A stretch of 64,000 bases of DNA from Anarhynchus alexandrinus. Taxonomy: Eukaryota > Chordata > Aves > Charadriiformes > Charadriidae. This document shows, one piece after another, positions 48,958-61,903 of the stretch. The notes below the pieces were generated by a model. That model worked only from the letters and a program-made list of their open reading frames with translations, searched no databases and was not told the DNA's origin. The position numbers and the translations under genes are program-made. Location: positions 248,001 through 312,000 of the forward strand of contig VUYV01000149.1 of NCBI GenBank assembly GCA_008711295.1. Reading direction: 5' to 3'. The stretch's first letter is position 1; each line of letters opens with the position of its first letter.

Positions 48958-50257
48958 AAGATGATAAGAGATCTTGGAGAGAGATGGCTAGTAACCTTAT
49001 AGCTGCTGGAAGCTGTCCTCTAGAAACCTTTGGAGAGTCAAGTACTGCAGCAATCCATAGCTGGGAGAAGTCAAATCATGACAACGAGCCCCTGTTAACC
49101 ATACTTTGGTGATATACAGTGGAACAAGGAGTTCATTCAGTGTTGTTTCATGTTGAAACTCTTAAAGACTGTTTTAAGACAAGGTTCTTGGTATAGAGGA
49201 TCTTTTGGTGTGCCTTGAGATAGTAAGTCATGGAACGTTACCAGTTCTCACCTTAGAGATGAAACATTTCCAAAATCGAGCTATTGCCAGCTGAGAAGGA
49301 TAAGCAGATATGGGCAAACCAGAATGTTTCAATAATAAACACTTTGATTTATTTTAGAATAGTTTGAGGGAGACGGTAAACAAGCAGGAAGAACACCATA
49401 ATCCATCAATCTTGACTGTAAAAACTTAGTTTAGAAAGATAAATTCCTATTTCCTTAAGAACACAGGCTATCGGAATGAAAGGTTAAGTTATATCATGAA
49501 TTAAAACCTAATTAGAAATTAGAAATCAACTGGGGGAATTAAATGGCCTATTATAAATGCTGCAAAAGTGCTTGTAAGATGCCCCAGGGATCAAGACTTT
49601 AATGATGATTTGTTAGTGAATTGAAGTTAGGAAAAAAACTTTAAATTTCATTGGGAGTATCTTCCTGGCACTGCAGAATTTTCCCTGAAACAGTACATTT
49701 TCAAGGCTTTAGTGTTCAGATATTCAAAACAGACACCTAAATAATTGTTTTCCTAATTTAACTCATCATTCCTGCTTTTAATTGTGGCCAGTTTTTAAAT
49801 ATTCCCTCTGCATTTTGTGTTCATGTAACCCATTTGTTTATTAAAGTGTATTTTCCATCACCTTTTCTTAATTAACAGCCTATTTTTAGACTTAGTGAGT
49901 TTTGGGTAAAAAAAACTGTGTAATAGTTCACTTCACATGGGGATCCATTCAGTGAAGGAGTGTATTCAGTGCCATACAGTGATGCAAAGTAGTAAGTTGC
50001 TGTGAGAAAAGTAGTTTACTCTATTACTAACACTACAATAGCTTTTTTTTTTTCAATTATGGCTTTGCCATGGCATAAATTATCTAATTCTGGTCTTTGG
50101 TTTGAGTTTCATGAGGCAGAGGTAAAGCTGTTTCACTGAGAGGGAGATTCCCCGTTACTGAAATAGTAAAGCCTTTGACTGTGCGCTGCACGGATGTTTC
50201 TTTGACACATCTGTGCCCAAAGGCAGCAGTTTGTGGCCTTCAGTGGGCTCTTTGAAC

Positions 50258-50277
50258 TGGTTTCTTTGAAGAAACCA
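50258..50277. repeat. 9-bp stem inverted repeat
   Basis: TGGTTTCTT (50258-50266), a 2-base spacer TG, then AAGAAACCA (50269-50277). It is almost a perfect 20-base palindrome. It could bind a dimeric factor or be chance; no gene context helps. Confidence 0.7.
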
Positions 50278-51134
50278 ATGGTAATACGCTGTCAAAACTA
50301 TTAACTATCAGAAATGTGCTTCCTTCCCCCACCCAAAGTTTAAAAATAAAAATAGTAAAAATAGTATCTTAGTTTCCACACTCTATGGCTTTGTCAAGTC
50401 CTAGAAGCAAGTGCCTTCCAACAGGGAAAGGAGTTGTTTCCCGGTCTGTCTCCTAATTTCCAGAAGGACCTCCTCCACAGGAGCTTTTCAGAAACCTTCC
50501 TGGCTTTTAGCCAGCGGCTGTATGTCACATTTTGTGCATTGTTTGTTTTTTTAAGGCCATCTTTCACTTTTACAACTCTATTCTTTTTATTACAATTGCT
50601 TTCCTGATTTCCACCGCTCCTCCAGGGCACTGCTGTAGTCTCTCCTCATAAGCAGGTGAGAGAAAAAAAAAAAGAAAACCCCATGTTAAAGCCAAAAGTA
50701 ACCTCTTTACTCTTGTGACCGCTCCTACACAGTTCAGCTGTGAACGCTGGTGGCTGAGGGATTCACAGTTAAGTTTACACCCACCTGCAGTTGATGTCTC
50801 TGCATTTTTTTCCCCGGATTCTGTGTTTGTTTATTGTTAGAGGTATGTGCTCAAGTGTTAGTGGGGTGAACTACATAGGGTGGCTGAACCATATGGTAAT
50901 GCAGTCTCCTTGTGAAAGAAATCAAGCATAACTCTCTCTTGTGATAGACTGTAACTTTTGAGTATTAAAGAATTTGGAGAATAAAATGGCTTATTTGCAT
51001 GAAGAAAAATATCTTAGAAGTAGAGTTTAGTAATGACTTTAATTTTCAGTTAGGAAATTTCACCTAAAACGGCACACTGAATCTATATTGCGTTTGCTTT
51101 GTTGGTCTGTTGGTGATTGAAGAACCACATGAGA

Positions 51135-51199
51135 AAATAGGTAGTAAAAAAGTGGAGAGAGAAGAAGGAAGATAAATAAAGAGAAGAAATTAAAGAAAT
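51135..51199. repeat. GA/A-rich purine tract
   Basis: Largely A and G on the plus strand: 'aaaaaagtggagagagaaga', then 'ggaagataaataaagagaag'. It is low-complexity sequence. Confidence 0.65.
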
Positions 51200-53440
51200 T
51201 ACCTCTTTTGGCCTTATGTAGGTCTATTTATAAAATACAGATGTTTGCAGATTGTGCTCCTTTTTTTTTTGTTTCATTTTCCACCCCGACTTTGGCCACA
51301 TCTTTTTGTCAGGTTTGACACAAATCAATGAATAGTTTTAAATACAAAAATTATTTTCAGATATTTTCAATAACTCTTATTGAAAAATATTTCCAATTTT
51401 TCTGTTTCATGGCTGATTTTAAAACTTTGTGTTAAAAGTGAAGTTAAAAATACATGCAAAAATATTAAGTGTCCTTTTTCTTTATAAAGTTTATAAAGTT
51501 AATGGAAGGTGTTCGCTTTACACTGAGGTATGGAAGAGAATGGGAACAGTTTTATTTTTTTCTATAAGTAGTAACTTCATGGGATTATAATGTCATATTT
51601 CTTGATAATACATAAGTGCTTTTACTCCTACATGTACTTTCACAAAATGTAAATTTAGTGAGTCACATTCAAAGTACAAAGGCACTGGGAGTTTGAAAGA
51701 TTATTTTGCTTTATGCAGCAGAAACTATTATTTGCTATCAAGTCCCAAAACTTTTAAATCATCAAAGTTACAAAAGTATTGCAATAATTATAGTAAATAC
51801 TGTGAATAAGCTACTCAGTTGATATCTAAATTTAGTTTATGCAGAGAATTAATAGACACTTTTGTTTTACATTTGTAGAATTATTTTAATTAGAAGCAAT
51901 TAAATAAAATTACATTACTCCAAAGTAAATTGCTGCTTTCCAATTTTTTTTTAAATCTACATATACTCCATTTGTATGCGGAAGCTTACTGTAATTAACA
52001 TTTGACTTGTTTATATTCTATAGGAAAAGCTAGAAATCAGTTCAAGGAACTCTTCCCTATTGATGGGTTTTACCAGATTGCAGACTTCTCAGACTTCTCG
52101 TATTTGCAGCATTTTTTTCTCCAAAGTATTTGGTACTGCTGCTGTTCAAGCCGGGATGGAGAATTAAATGGACCACTGATTAAGCTCTATTTCTAAATCT
52201 ATAATAATGTTTATGGTGTTGATATTGTCTTCATGTTTTATGTATCTAATAGTTCAAGGAAATACCTGCCCAAAAAATGTTCCTATAAACGTACTCACAG
52301 GAAAGGGTTCTGCTGAAATGTCTAAAGCATAGTTATAACAGTGACTATGTTAACGTCCCACGTTAAATTTCTTCCTTTTACACCAACAGGATAGCAGCGT
52401 TGTTTTGGCGTAAATACTTGACAGAAAAGATGGTCTAAGGACGAAGTAGTTCCCATAAAGCTCCTTTTATAAAGTGCCTTATGAGTCAACCATAGATACT
52501 TAACAAAAAGTCAGTGTTTTGTTCTGGAACAACATCCGTGCATATGAACAATGAACATAAAATAGTATGTGGGATACTTGGAATTCAATTTTATGATCTG
52601 AATGTTTTGAAAAGAACGAATTGGTTATGCAAAAGGCGGTGGATGGAAGGAGATAGCTTTCAGCTGCCAATAGTAATTATAGGCAGAAAAGGTCCTTGCC
52701 AGTCACAAATGGAAGTAAGCTGGCCCAAATGGATTGGCCACTGCTCTCATGAGTGTAAGGAAATGTGTTTTGTCACTTCAATCTTGAATTGCATTTCCAT
52801 CTCCTGAATGGGGGTTGGCAAATGAGCTTCTATATAGCAGGCTTTGAGGGGAGCAACAGTAATTAATGGATGTTCCTACTTGTGTTTTTAAGTATTCAGG
52901 TTATTTAGAGAACAAGAGTAGGTTTTCACAGGAAGAAGTTTGTTTTATCTAGTGGAATTGTCAGTGCTATCTCCTGTTCTCACTCCTTAGGCAACAGACA
53001 AAATCAAAGATATGTTGTTTTGAAAATATACTGTGCAAGTGCCTGCATGTACCAGTAGTATTATTAAGATCCAAGTGCTGGTAGCTCTGATATGGAAAAT
53101 GCATATTGCAAATGTGATTGCAAATATCATTAAATTGGATTTAAAATGACATTTTTAAAATAATGAGTATGGTTTTCTTTGTTTCATTTTTTCTTTTTGC
53201 TTTTCTTCGTTGTAATTCTTGACTACCCATAGCCAAGAAAGAAAAGAAGAAAGAAAAACACTAAGAAAACTGTTTGCAGCTTTTATTATTTTGCAGAGTA
53301 AAGAACAAGATATTGGTTAATGGAAAACCTGCTCTCCATTTTAAAGAAACCGTGACTTACACTCTGGCTATGTTGACACTGCAAATTATCTCCTCCGTTT
53401 ATGTGCTGCAACCAATATAAAGGAATTTTTCCAACTGGAA

Positions 53441-53673
53441 GAGGGTAGAATCAGATTAGATATCGTGAAGAAATTTTTCACTCTGAGGGTGGTGAGCCCC
53501 TGGCCCAGGTTGCCCAGAGAAGCTGTGGCTGCCCCATCCCTGGAGAGGTGTTCAAGGGCAGGTTGGACGGGGCTTGGAGCAACCTGGGCTGGTGGGAGGT
53601 GTCCCTGCCCAGGGCAGGGGGGTGGGAACTCGATGATCTTCAAGGTCCCTTCCAACCTAAACCATTCTATGAT
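53441..53673 (+). mobile_element. CR1 LINE 3' fragment
   Basis: It spans 'gagggtagaatcagattaga' to 'ccattctatgatt' and may start up to about 20 bases earlier. It encodes VVSPWPRLPREAVAAPSLE, after which a 2-base AG insertion (ctggagaggtg, versus ctggaggtg in its sisters) breaks the frame. The 3' tail has 'gggaggtgtccctgccc' and 'aaggtcccttccaaccta'. Plus strand, same subfamily as 24889 and 44817. Confidence 0.96.
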
Positions 53674-56128
53674 TTTGAATTGTGAAAGCTGCTGATGTCT
53701 TCTGGTATGCTATTGCCAGGTGAAATACTTACCCACCTTTCTGGCAGAAAAGCAAATTTCAAAGTCTCGGAAAAAGAGCCCAATGTGATGAATATTTTTA
53801 TGGTTTGTACTGTAATCACCATAACTGGACATAAAAAGTCAAGAATGGAAAAGGTGTTGTTATTATACCACAGTATTGATTATTCTCATTTATTTAAGAG
53901 AAGAAAGTTTTCCTAATATCCTCTTTTACTCTATTTTTCCCACTCTCAGGAATTGCTTGTGCCAAGCTGCTTAAGAGAAAAGCAGTTCCGTATATCTAAC
54001 TTCTGTATAAAGTAGATGAAAAAGAAGCTTTATTACTGTAAATATAAATTGAAACGTCTTTCTAATGTGATTGTGGATGTCCTTGGTGTCATGTATTTCA
54101 CGTACCTGACTGCATTTTGATATTGTAGTGAAGTTTACTATATTTCAGACTATTACAAAATTTAATTCCTATTTTAGTCACTTCACAGCAATATTTTTTC
54201 ATCTACTAGTAGCTGAAAAATCTGTTCCACAGGATTTATTTTTTCCTGCTTTTTTGTTCATAGAACATTTTCTGTGGAAACTTTGACTTACTTTCACATC
54301 TTCAAGGTTTAGGACCAAAGAATACAATTTTAAATTGATGACTTCTATTCTTGTTACTTTTGTTCTTGTCAAATTAAATTTGTGTTATGTATGAAATATC
54401 AAGTAAAATTGAAAATTTCTAGGTATGTTTTATTCCATATTACTTTCTGTTGCATTTGGTACGTGTTATATAATAGGAAATTAAGCAGACTTTCTATATT
54501 CCCTTTCAAAGTGTGAAGATTAGCTGCTGAGAAAATGATGGTTAAGCATCTACGCAAATGAAAATTTCAGCAGCTTTTATGTACTGTAATTTAATGCCAA
54601 CCTAATTACCTCTATTTTGATAACATTTAAAATAACCACTGTAACATAGGGGAAAGCAGACTAGTTTTCTTTACTTAAATTTTCCTTGCATATCTTTTGG
54701 TAGAACTTCCTCAAGTTTTTTGTGAAGTCATCTTATGGTGGCGTATACTGTGCTGGGAACTCGGGTTAACTTTAACTTCCAACTCCCACCTTGAGTTCTT
54801 AACGGTATTCACTTTTCATTTAATCATAAATGAAACAAACTCTGCCTATCAAGCAGCCTTTTTGGATCAAATGAAAATACTTCTGGCTTTACCTAATTAT
54901 TTCATATCAAGAAATGAGAAAACTTAATTGTGTTGCTGCTAGAACTTGATCATCAGTAGCTGTCACAGTACTACAACACAAACAGCTCCAAGTTACCCAG
55001 AATTGAAGGTATATTTCAAGGAGGAAATATGTGTATACATCACCGTATGTATACTGTTTAACAATTGAGCATGGAACATCTTCAGTTTTAGGACTTGTTT
55101 TTAATGGCCAACAATGAGTGAATTTACTTCAAAATTTCCATTAAGTAAAAAGGGAAGTCATAAGTCTTTGCTGGGAAGTTGCTTAGCTTTCGTAGTGAAG
55201 GTCAAAACTGTTTAGCCTTCCTCCTACCTGAGTGGAGGGCAGTGTTGATGACTGGGCTCCTTACCGATGCTCACCGAGCCCTGCCATCCTGCTGGTCTGA
55301 CCTGGGCACGGAAGGTTACGGAAACAGGGAGGTGAAGTAGTTTTTGTGTCTGCAGAAGTTTCTCCTGATAATTCAGCGGAGAACTCCACTGAGTTCTCCA
55401 TTAATAATCTCTTTCGTAATCAGCTCGTTGTGTGCCAAGTGAACTTGACTGTATTTGGAAACATTTCTGGGAAAATTCCAGCCACTCACAAAATCATTGT
55501 AATCAACTTGTGTGATAGTTGCAATTAGAAAGCTGAGACTTTGGAAGGAATTATGGGAAATTTGTGATGAGAGGACAGTCTTCACTATGTGGAGTGCTCA
55601 TTCTGAGTCTCATCTTTTATCAGTTTGTTTAAGACCAGTCCAGAAAATTTTTTACTGTTTTATCACTCTGCCACATGTAGTAGTGTCTGAACGAGGATAC
55701 TCTTGAACTGAAGGCTCCCCATCTATTTCCTAGTCAAGGTTAACCTTGGAAGTTCTCTTTATATTACTTTCTCTTAGACTTCAGCCAGGAAAAGAGCGTT
55801 CAAGGAAAATTAAATTTCAGAAAGATGGAGGACAAATCTCTAACCACATACTTTATACATCAAGGCATTTATATTAAAAAAAAAATTAGGGAAATAAGAT
55901 AAACTGGTTTAAATTTTCTTTATGGTGATACCACAGATCAGTTCATAAGGATGGTACCAAATTTAACTCTCAACAAAACAGATGGTCACAAACCCAAATT
56001 ATAGACTAGTCTTTGCTTAATTTTATATCTCTAATTTAAGATTTAATCTGTTACACTGTAGATAAATGTCTTTTTTAAAATTTTTTTTATTTGGTCACTC
56101 AGTGCCTGTCTCCAATTGATGATCTGAT
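53674..56128. other. Non-coding DNA, no gene recognised
   Basis: AT-rich unique DNA with a hairpin at 55378-55399. A possible acceptor at about 55350 ('tttttgtgtctgcag') is followed by open sequence in more than one frame, but the only nearby donor ('ttc|gtaatc') is weak. Confidence 0.5.
55378..55399. repeat. 8-bp stem, 6-base loop inverted repeat
   Basis: GGAGAACT (55378-55385), loop CCACTG, AGTTCTCC (55392-55399). The perfect stem has four G:C pairs and lies inside a GC-moderate stretch. No gene or transcript boundary is evident. Confidence 0.75.
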
Positions 56129-56792
56129 ATGGGTCACAACAACCCCATGCAGCACTACAGGCTTGGGGCAGAGTGTCTGGAAAGCTGTCTGGCAGGAAAG
56201 GACCTGGGGGTGTTGGTGGACAGCCGGATGAATATGAGCCAGCAGTGTGCCCAGGTGGCCAAGAAGGCCAACACCATCCTAGCCTGTATCAGGAATAGTG
56301 TGGTGAGCAGGACTAGGGAAGTGATCATCTCCCCCGTACTTGGCACTGGTGAGACCCCACCTCGAGTACTGTGTTCAGTTTTGGGCCCCTCACTACAAGA
56401 AGGACATTGAGGTGTTGGAGTGTGTCCAGAGAAGGGCTACAAAGCTGGTGAGGGGTCTGGAGGACAAATCTTATGAGAAACGACTGAGGGAACTGGGGTT
56501 GTTTAGCCTGGAGAAGAGGAGGCTGAGGGGAGACCTTCTCACCCTCTACAACTACCTGAAAGGAGGTTGTAGAGAGGTGGGGGCTGACCTCTTCTCCCTG
56601 GTGACAAGGGATAGGACGAGAGGAAATAGGTTCAAGTTATGTCAGGGGAGGTTCAGATTGGATATTAGGAAACATTTTTTCACTGAAAGGGTTATTAAAC
56701 ATTGGAATAGGCTGCCCAGGGAGGGGGTGGATTCACTGTCCCTGGAGGTGTTTAAAAAAAGGGTAGATGTGGTACTTGGGGACATGGTTTAG
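56129..56792 (+). pseudogene. C-terminal remnant of CR1 ORF2 (reverse transcriptase), frameshifted
   Basis: In non-LTR elements ORF2 supplies endonuclease and reverse transcriptase for target-primed retrotransposition. Only the region C-terminal to the catalytic core remains. The first part (56129 to about 56330) reads [17 protein letters not shown] and [14 protein letters not shown] in one frame. Coding then continues in another frame from about 56340 with [30 protein letters not shown] and [16 protein letters not shown], ending in TAG at 56790-56792. The switch, near 56325-56345, implies a small indel. The catalytic domain motifs are absent through 5' truncation. Confidence 0.93.
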
Positions 56793-56885
56793 AAGTGGTT
56801 TTGTCAGGGTAGGTTAATGGTTGGACTTGATGATCTTAAAGGTCCCTTCCAACCTCAGCAATTCTATTATTTTATGATTCTATGA
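56129..56885 (+). mobile_element. CR1 LINE, longest copy in the window (5' truncated)
   Basis: About 757 bases from 'tgggtcacaacaaccccatg' to 'tttatgattctatga'. It covers the last third or so of the CR1 reverse-transcriptase ORF and the whole 3' untranslated tail, with 'ggttggacttgatgatctta', 'aaaggtcccttccaacctc' and two ATTCTAT-type terminal units. The related 29431 copy has the same type of tail. Insertion is in plus orientation; no target-site duplication is evident, as usual for CR1. The copy is dead because of the missing 5' part and a frameshift (see the pseudogene entry). Confidence 0.97.
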
Positions 56886-57644
56886 TCTAATGCAGTGATT
56901 CCAAGAGAAAATGGTGCAGAGATCTTGAAGTGTGGTTTCTTTTATGTTCACATTATGGGGCAACAAAAAGTCAAATATTCTCCTCTGATCACTTGACACT
57001 TAAGGAGGCAGCTCATGTTCTGTTTTCCATATTTCGTCAAGATCCATGTAGATTTCTCAAGTCTACAGAGGTTGAAGTTAGCTTCCTGAAAGGAAGAAAA
57101 TGCACTTAATCATTTGGCAATATTCTGACTTCTATAATATACAAACAATTACGGTGTTCTGGGTTTTGTTCTGCGTGACTCTGGGTATATGTTGAGTGTG
57201 CATATTTGTTTTCAATTTCCTGTTAAGCACCTAGTATTTGTCCAGAAATAATATATAGAAGCATTAATACTTTCATTAAACCTTTATCTTTGATTATTTC
57301 AGGTTTTTTTATATACGTGTGTGTATATGTCCTGAGAATCCTTAGCCTGAAGAGCCCGATTATCTTCACACTTCTGTTTAAGAATCAGTCTTGCAATTCT
57401 ATGCCTACCCTCTGAAAGGCAAACCGCCTTAGAAACGTTCTCACCCTGATTCCCATCCTACTCTGTTCATGATGACCTCTTTTCTTTTAGAGAGAAGAGA
57501 AATGGAAGCTTTTTACTTCAAGGAATATGCATACAATTATTTTTTAATCTTGGCATTTTCTCATCTGGTTCTTGATATTTGAACTAAAGGGAAATAAATG
57601 ACTATCCTGTTCCATCTCTTGTGACAGAACTCCGGTGTAATCTC

Positions 57645-57652
57645 ATTTGCAT
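57645..57652 (+). promoter_or_regulatory. Octamer-type ATTTGCAT motif within an inverted repeat
   Basis: ATTTGCAT, the complement of ATGCAAAT, in the context 'ctcatttgcatgag', where CTCAT and ATGAG form an inverted repeat. It matches the POU-factor consensus. There is no linked promoter or gene, so function is speculative. Confidence 0.2.
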
Positions 57653-59048
57653 GAGTTGGAAGTCTGGATATCCGTAACATTATCATCAGATCTCAAACAT
57701 CATTAATGTCAGATTCTTGATGAAGAAGTGGAGTTTAATGTTTATATTAAAACATGCCTATGATCTTTCTCTTTATTGCAATCTTTCCAGTCTGGTTGTG
57801 ACTGGGAAGGTGATAACCACATAAAGATTGAAGAATATGCCTCCACTAACCTCAAAGCGTTTTTTACTAAACAAACAAAAGGTGAATTATTTAATTTTTA
57901 GATGCCACATATCTGCTATAGGGTCAGTAGAACCGCTCAGTTTAGAGAATCTATAAAGTATTGTGCAAATAGCATCCCCTCTTACCTGAGGTGCCGACAG
58001 TTTGGGCAAGACTGGTGGTGATAACCACTGCGTGAACATTAGCGCTGAGGGAGCAAACCAGCCCCTTCTGCTTGCTTAATTTATTCAGTAAATCCCTGAC
58101 AGTAAAACCAAAGAATCACTCCCAAATTTCTTGGTTTCCATTTCAGTCTGAATATACAGTTGGTTGTAGATAAGATGGTGTGAATGCTTCCAGTGTTTTA
58201 GTGGTGCTGTGTCCAAAACCTTTATACATTTCTATGTAGCCATATAAAAAAAGGCACACGCGTACGCAAACACATACAAATAGAAATGTAGTGTGCTTTG
58301 TCATCTAGGAAATGATGAGAAATGATGCTAACAGAATTTTAGCATATTGTCCTTTCTGGCTGTAGGTAAGCTTGTTGAATTTGTTCTTTTTTTCTTTCTT
58401 TTTTCCTTGAGTATTGCAGTTCAAAGACGTTGAGTTCAACTTGGTTTGTTGGGGAGGGACGTTGTTGGCTTTTGTTTTGTTTTTAGTACCACTGCTGATA
58501 AATATTCTTCTGTGCCAATAGCACTCACGATTTGTTTTGTGGTGGAAAGAAAAGAAAAAAAGTAACATGAAGGCGAGTGATATTTTTACTGTATCATCAC
58601 AACTTCAAGAAACCGATGGCTCTCAATGGCAAAATATAAACTGTCATGTGCATCAGAGGGCCTACTTTAGGATGCACAACAGGGCTCCATTTGCTTTGCT
58701 GCTGCATAATTATATACTATTTTGCCATCAGTGCCTCTCTGAGTTAGTGAAATCCTGACCACTTAGTGAAGCAACTAATCCAGATAGGAATTTAGGATTA
58801 AGGATTAGTCTAAATGTTTTGGGTCTTACAGAAAAAACATATTTGTCAATTTTTAGGGTACAAGGAAGCTTTTTTGGTGATGGAACTCTTTGATAAATTT
58901 CCGAAGAAGTTATTTCTTACTACTACTTTTATGTTAGAACTGATAGGCAATTAGGAAAACGAGCAAGTAGAACCAATTATAGCAGAAGAGCACAGGACAG
59001 AAGAGGCTGGTAGAGCTCAGCTCAGGCGTTTGGAACATGGGCAGCACC

Positions 59049-59049
59049 N
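59049..59049. other. Undetermined base
   Basis: A single N in 'gggcagcaccntcactgctg'. Unlike the other three Ns, the flanks show no duplication, homopolymer or repeat truncation. Confidence 0.9.
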
Positions 59050-61667
59050 TCACTGCTGAGATTTATTTTTTTTCCCCTCCCCTTGGTGCTAGGCGTAAAC
59101 TATCCTTCTTTCTATCTTCAGCTTCCCATCTGTTAGCAGAAAGTGATGAGTCTGAAGAAAACTGCTTTGGAAAGTAGGGTAGCTTCCCTCGCGATGAGGC
59201 GCTGTGAAGGCTTGACAAGTTCATTGGGACCATTTCCCTTCGTTGCCCTCATTGTTAATAATCAGAAAATGGCTTGTTTTTAACTTGGCTGGAAAGAATA
59301 AATTATTTTCATTCCGTTTTCTGGGCTTATAATAAATTTAGTTTGTTGAGATTTCTGTTGCATATGCATGATTTCTTGCTGAGTTTCCAAAGAGAAAAGA
59401 ATCTCATAAAGAGCAATGTTGAGAGGTGATTCATTCCCGAAACCTAGATTCCTTTCCCGACTAAGTCTGTGCTTAGGAGTGGGGGTAGGGGAGGGCAAAA
59501 TGCAGAGGGAGAAGATGAAATGACTGAGGAGGAGCTGCAAGGATTTGGCAGTTGTTGCCCTCAGAAACATTCAGATCAAATCTGTTGGTGCGTCTTCGCG
59601 TGCATCCTCTCTCTCCCCACACTTCAATAATTCCTGAATCCTTGGGCCGATTTGGCAGGCAGGTAGAGACAGAAAGACATTGAGTTCCTGCCAGCAGTGA
59701 AAACAGATGACCGGGTTGAGGGGGAAAAAAAGCCTTAAGAAGAAGGCTGATGATCCCTGTTGAATACCAAGAAGCTGCTTGGGAATAAGATCTTATGAAA
59801 TGTCACTAATTTGTGAAGAAAGCTCCATTTTAATCTTGCATGTGATTAGACAGCAGAGAAGCAAGCAAGGCTTCATTAGCTCAGCTGGTCACAGAGGTTT
59901 TTTCTTGATTTCTTCCTGCTCTTAGCTGTATAACCATTCTACATTCATAATTTATATTTCCTTAGGAATAGTTTCTCCTCAATTGCTTGTCATTACTGGC
60001 ATTCTTCTCTGGCTGAACTGTTAACTTTTATTTAATTTATTTGAACTATTGTTGCTGTTGCAGTAGTATGGAGTACTTTGTATCCTAAGGAGCAAGAGCC
60101 ATGGCCAGAGGTCTATAGCCTCCCTAGCCATTATATGATAATTTTGACAATGTTTGAAATCAGAATTGTACTTATTTTTGCATTGAAAGCTTCTTGTAAT
60201 CTCATATATCTTTTCTTATTCCAGATTTCTTGTTATTTTGTACGTGGTCTCTAGAGTACATGCTGGCCTTCCATTGCAAAAACTTGTTTTCCATACAAAT
60301 TTTGATTATTTTTTTTTTAATAATCCTAACACTACTTTTGTCTATCAGGGAACAACTTTTCCTACTTTTGTAATGTCCACTTATGCTTTTCAATAAGAAT
60401 TAAAAAAAAAAAGTGAAGCCTTGTTATTTTTCATTACTTTAACACAGATATTTACTAATTCTTTTAAAAAACCTCATTTTGTATTTAAAATTGTTTAACA
60501 CCATTACATGATGTAATGGAAAAAAAAGCTTAGGCTTTTTTTTATGGACTGATTATTTTTTATTTACTCAAAGAAACAGGAAGCTATGTTTTTATATTCA
60601 TATTGCTGACACACTGGCAATAACTATGTATTGTCCATGGTTCAAATAATTTTTATATAGTTGGTGCGTGCTTTTCTTTTCCTTGGTTTACACCATTATT
60701 TTACTAGTGACAGAATGGTATTGCCTGCATTTCTTTCATATCTATTAAACAAACCCCCAGTTTTCTGCATGTTGGTATCTTTTGACATCCCATACATTTT
60801 CCAAATTGCACGGTGTAATGGATTTTTTAAGTTAGCTGCTGTATTCAAATGGGCGATGTCTGTCGCTTGACGAGCTGATGTTTGTCTTTCATGTTGTTCC
60901 ACCCTCACTTTCTTAAACTGTCCTGATACTTTGTTTTCTGTGTTCCGGTTTATTGTTTTTGTCATAGTGCTTAATGAACACGTAAAGGGTTGCCTGAAAT
61001 ATTTCTGAGTTTTGTATTCAGCCTTTTGAGTGAATATACTCCTTTTTGGAATCTGATCTTGCTTGAATTTTAATTCTGTTTAGCAGTTCACTTATAACAA
61101 CTGCTAAGATATTGTGGTCATTTAAAAGAAGCTTTAGACATTTTGTAAGTACCTCTCTTGATTAACTTTCACATACACTTAAGCATTTGTAAAATATATC
61201 AGAGTTTAGGGGTTTTGTGCAGTGGAGACCCTGCACTGTGGCAAGGAGAGTAATGCAGTTCAGTTGGGATGTTAAACCCCTTTGCTGATACCTGGTGGTT
61301 AGAATAAGAAATCTAGGAATTCTTTGAAATTGTAATTAGTGCTTATTTGGGCCTAAATACCTTCAGGTGTCCAGCAGTTAGGTTCCAAAGTCCAACTGAA
61401 AGCCAGTGGTGTTTAAATTCCGAAGTGAAAAGGTGACTATGCCTCACTTGTGTGCTTCTAAAAGTGTACCCTTAGCCTCTGATTCAGTTTCACCTCTGCA
61501 GCGATCCTTTCCTTGTTATCCGATTAGATAATTTAAAATTCTGATGAACCGGGTCTTTCAGTTCTATAAATGTTGAGACCTCAATCAGGCTACATACCAG
61601 AAGACCTTCTTAGCGGTACATTAGCTGTTCTGACAGGAGCTACTCAAGGCTTTACCCTTTCTTTAAT

Positions 61668-61770
61668 GGGCGTCCATGCCGCTGTGCGTTTGGGTTCCAG
61701 CAAGCGAGGGAAGAGGAGCGGGCTGTTTGTGAGGCCCCGCGGATCGTTTCAGTTCAGGCCTTCGAATACA
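61668..61770. promoter_or_regulatory. CpG-dense islet of unknown role
   Basis: About nine CpGs in roughly 100 bases, including 'gaggccccgcggatcg', in otherwise CpG-poor DNA. A 76-codon frame spans it (61570-61800) but has no recognised domain. A TGAGTCA motif (AP-1 type) follows at about 61790. It is a possible regulatory element or a decayed GC-rich exon. Confidence 0.25.
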
Positions 61771-61903
61771 AGCTGTGGGAAAATCCATGAGTCATGCTAA
61801 AATGGGATTGAATGCTCTGGAAATGCATACCTGTTTCTGATTGTCAGCTTGGCCGTGGGTTTCTTTTTGTAATTGCATATCGTTCACATGTTCCTTTCGG
61901 ATG

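Larger units (their letters stand above)
48958..53440. other. AT-rich non-coding DNA
   Basis: Unique sequence with an inverted repeat at 50258-50277, a T run at 50043-50054, a GA-rich tract at 51135-51199 and a T run near 51260. Open frames are short and featureless. Confidence 0.5.
56886..61903. other. Non-coding DNA, no gene recognised
   Basis: AT-rich unique DNA. It holds an octamer-type site at 57645-57652, an N at 59049, T/A runs near 60308-60319 and 60401-60411, and the CpG islet at 61668-61770. Short frames only. The stretch at about 59770-59890 is repeat-free and could be conserved non-coding DNA, but this is untestable here. Confidence 0.5.

Noticed and set aside
53386..53655. 89-codon reverse-strand frame
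   Set aside because: Antisense of a CR1 3' end.
55346..55528. Possible exon after 'tttttgtgtctgcag'
   Set aside because: The nearest donor 'ttc|gtaatc' is weak and competing frames are open; no family recognised.
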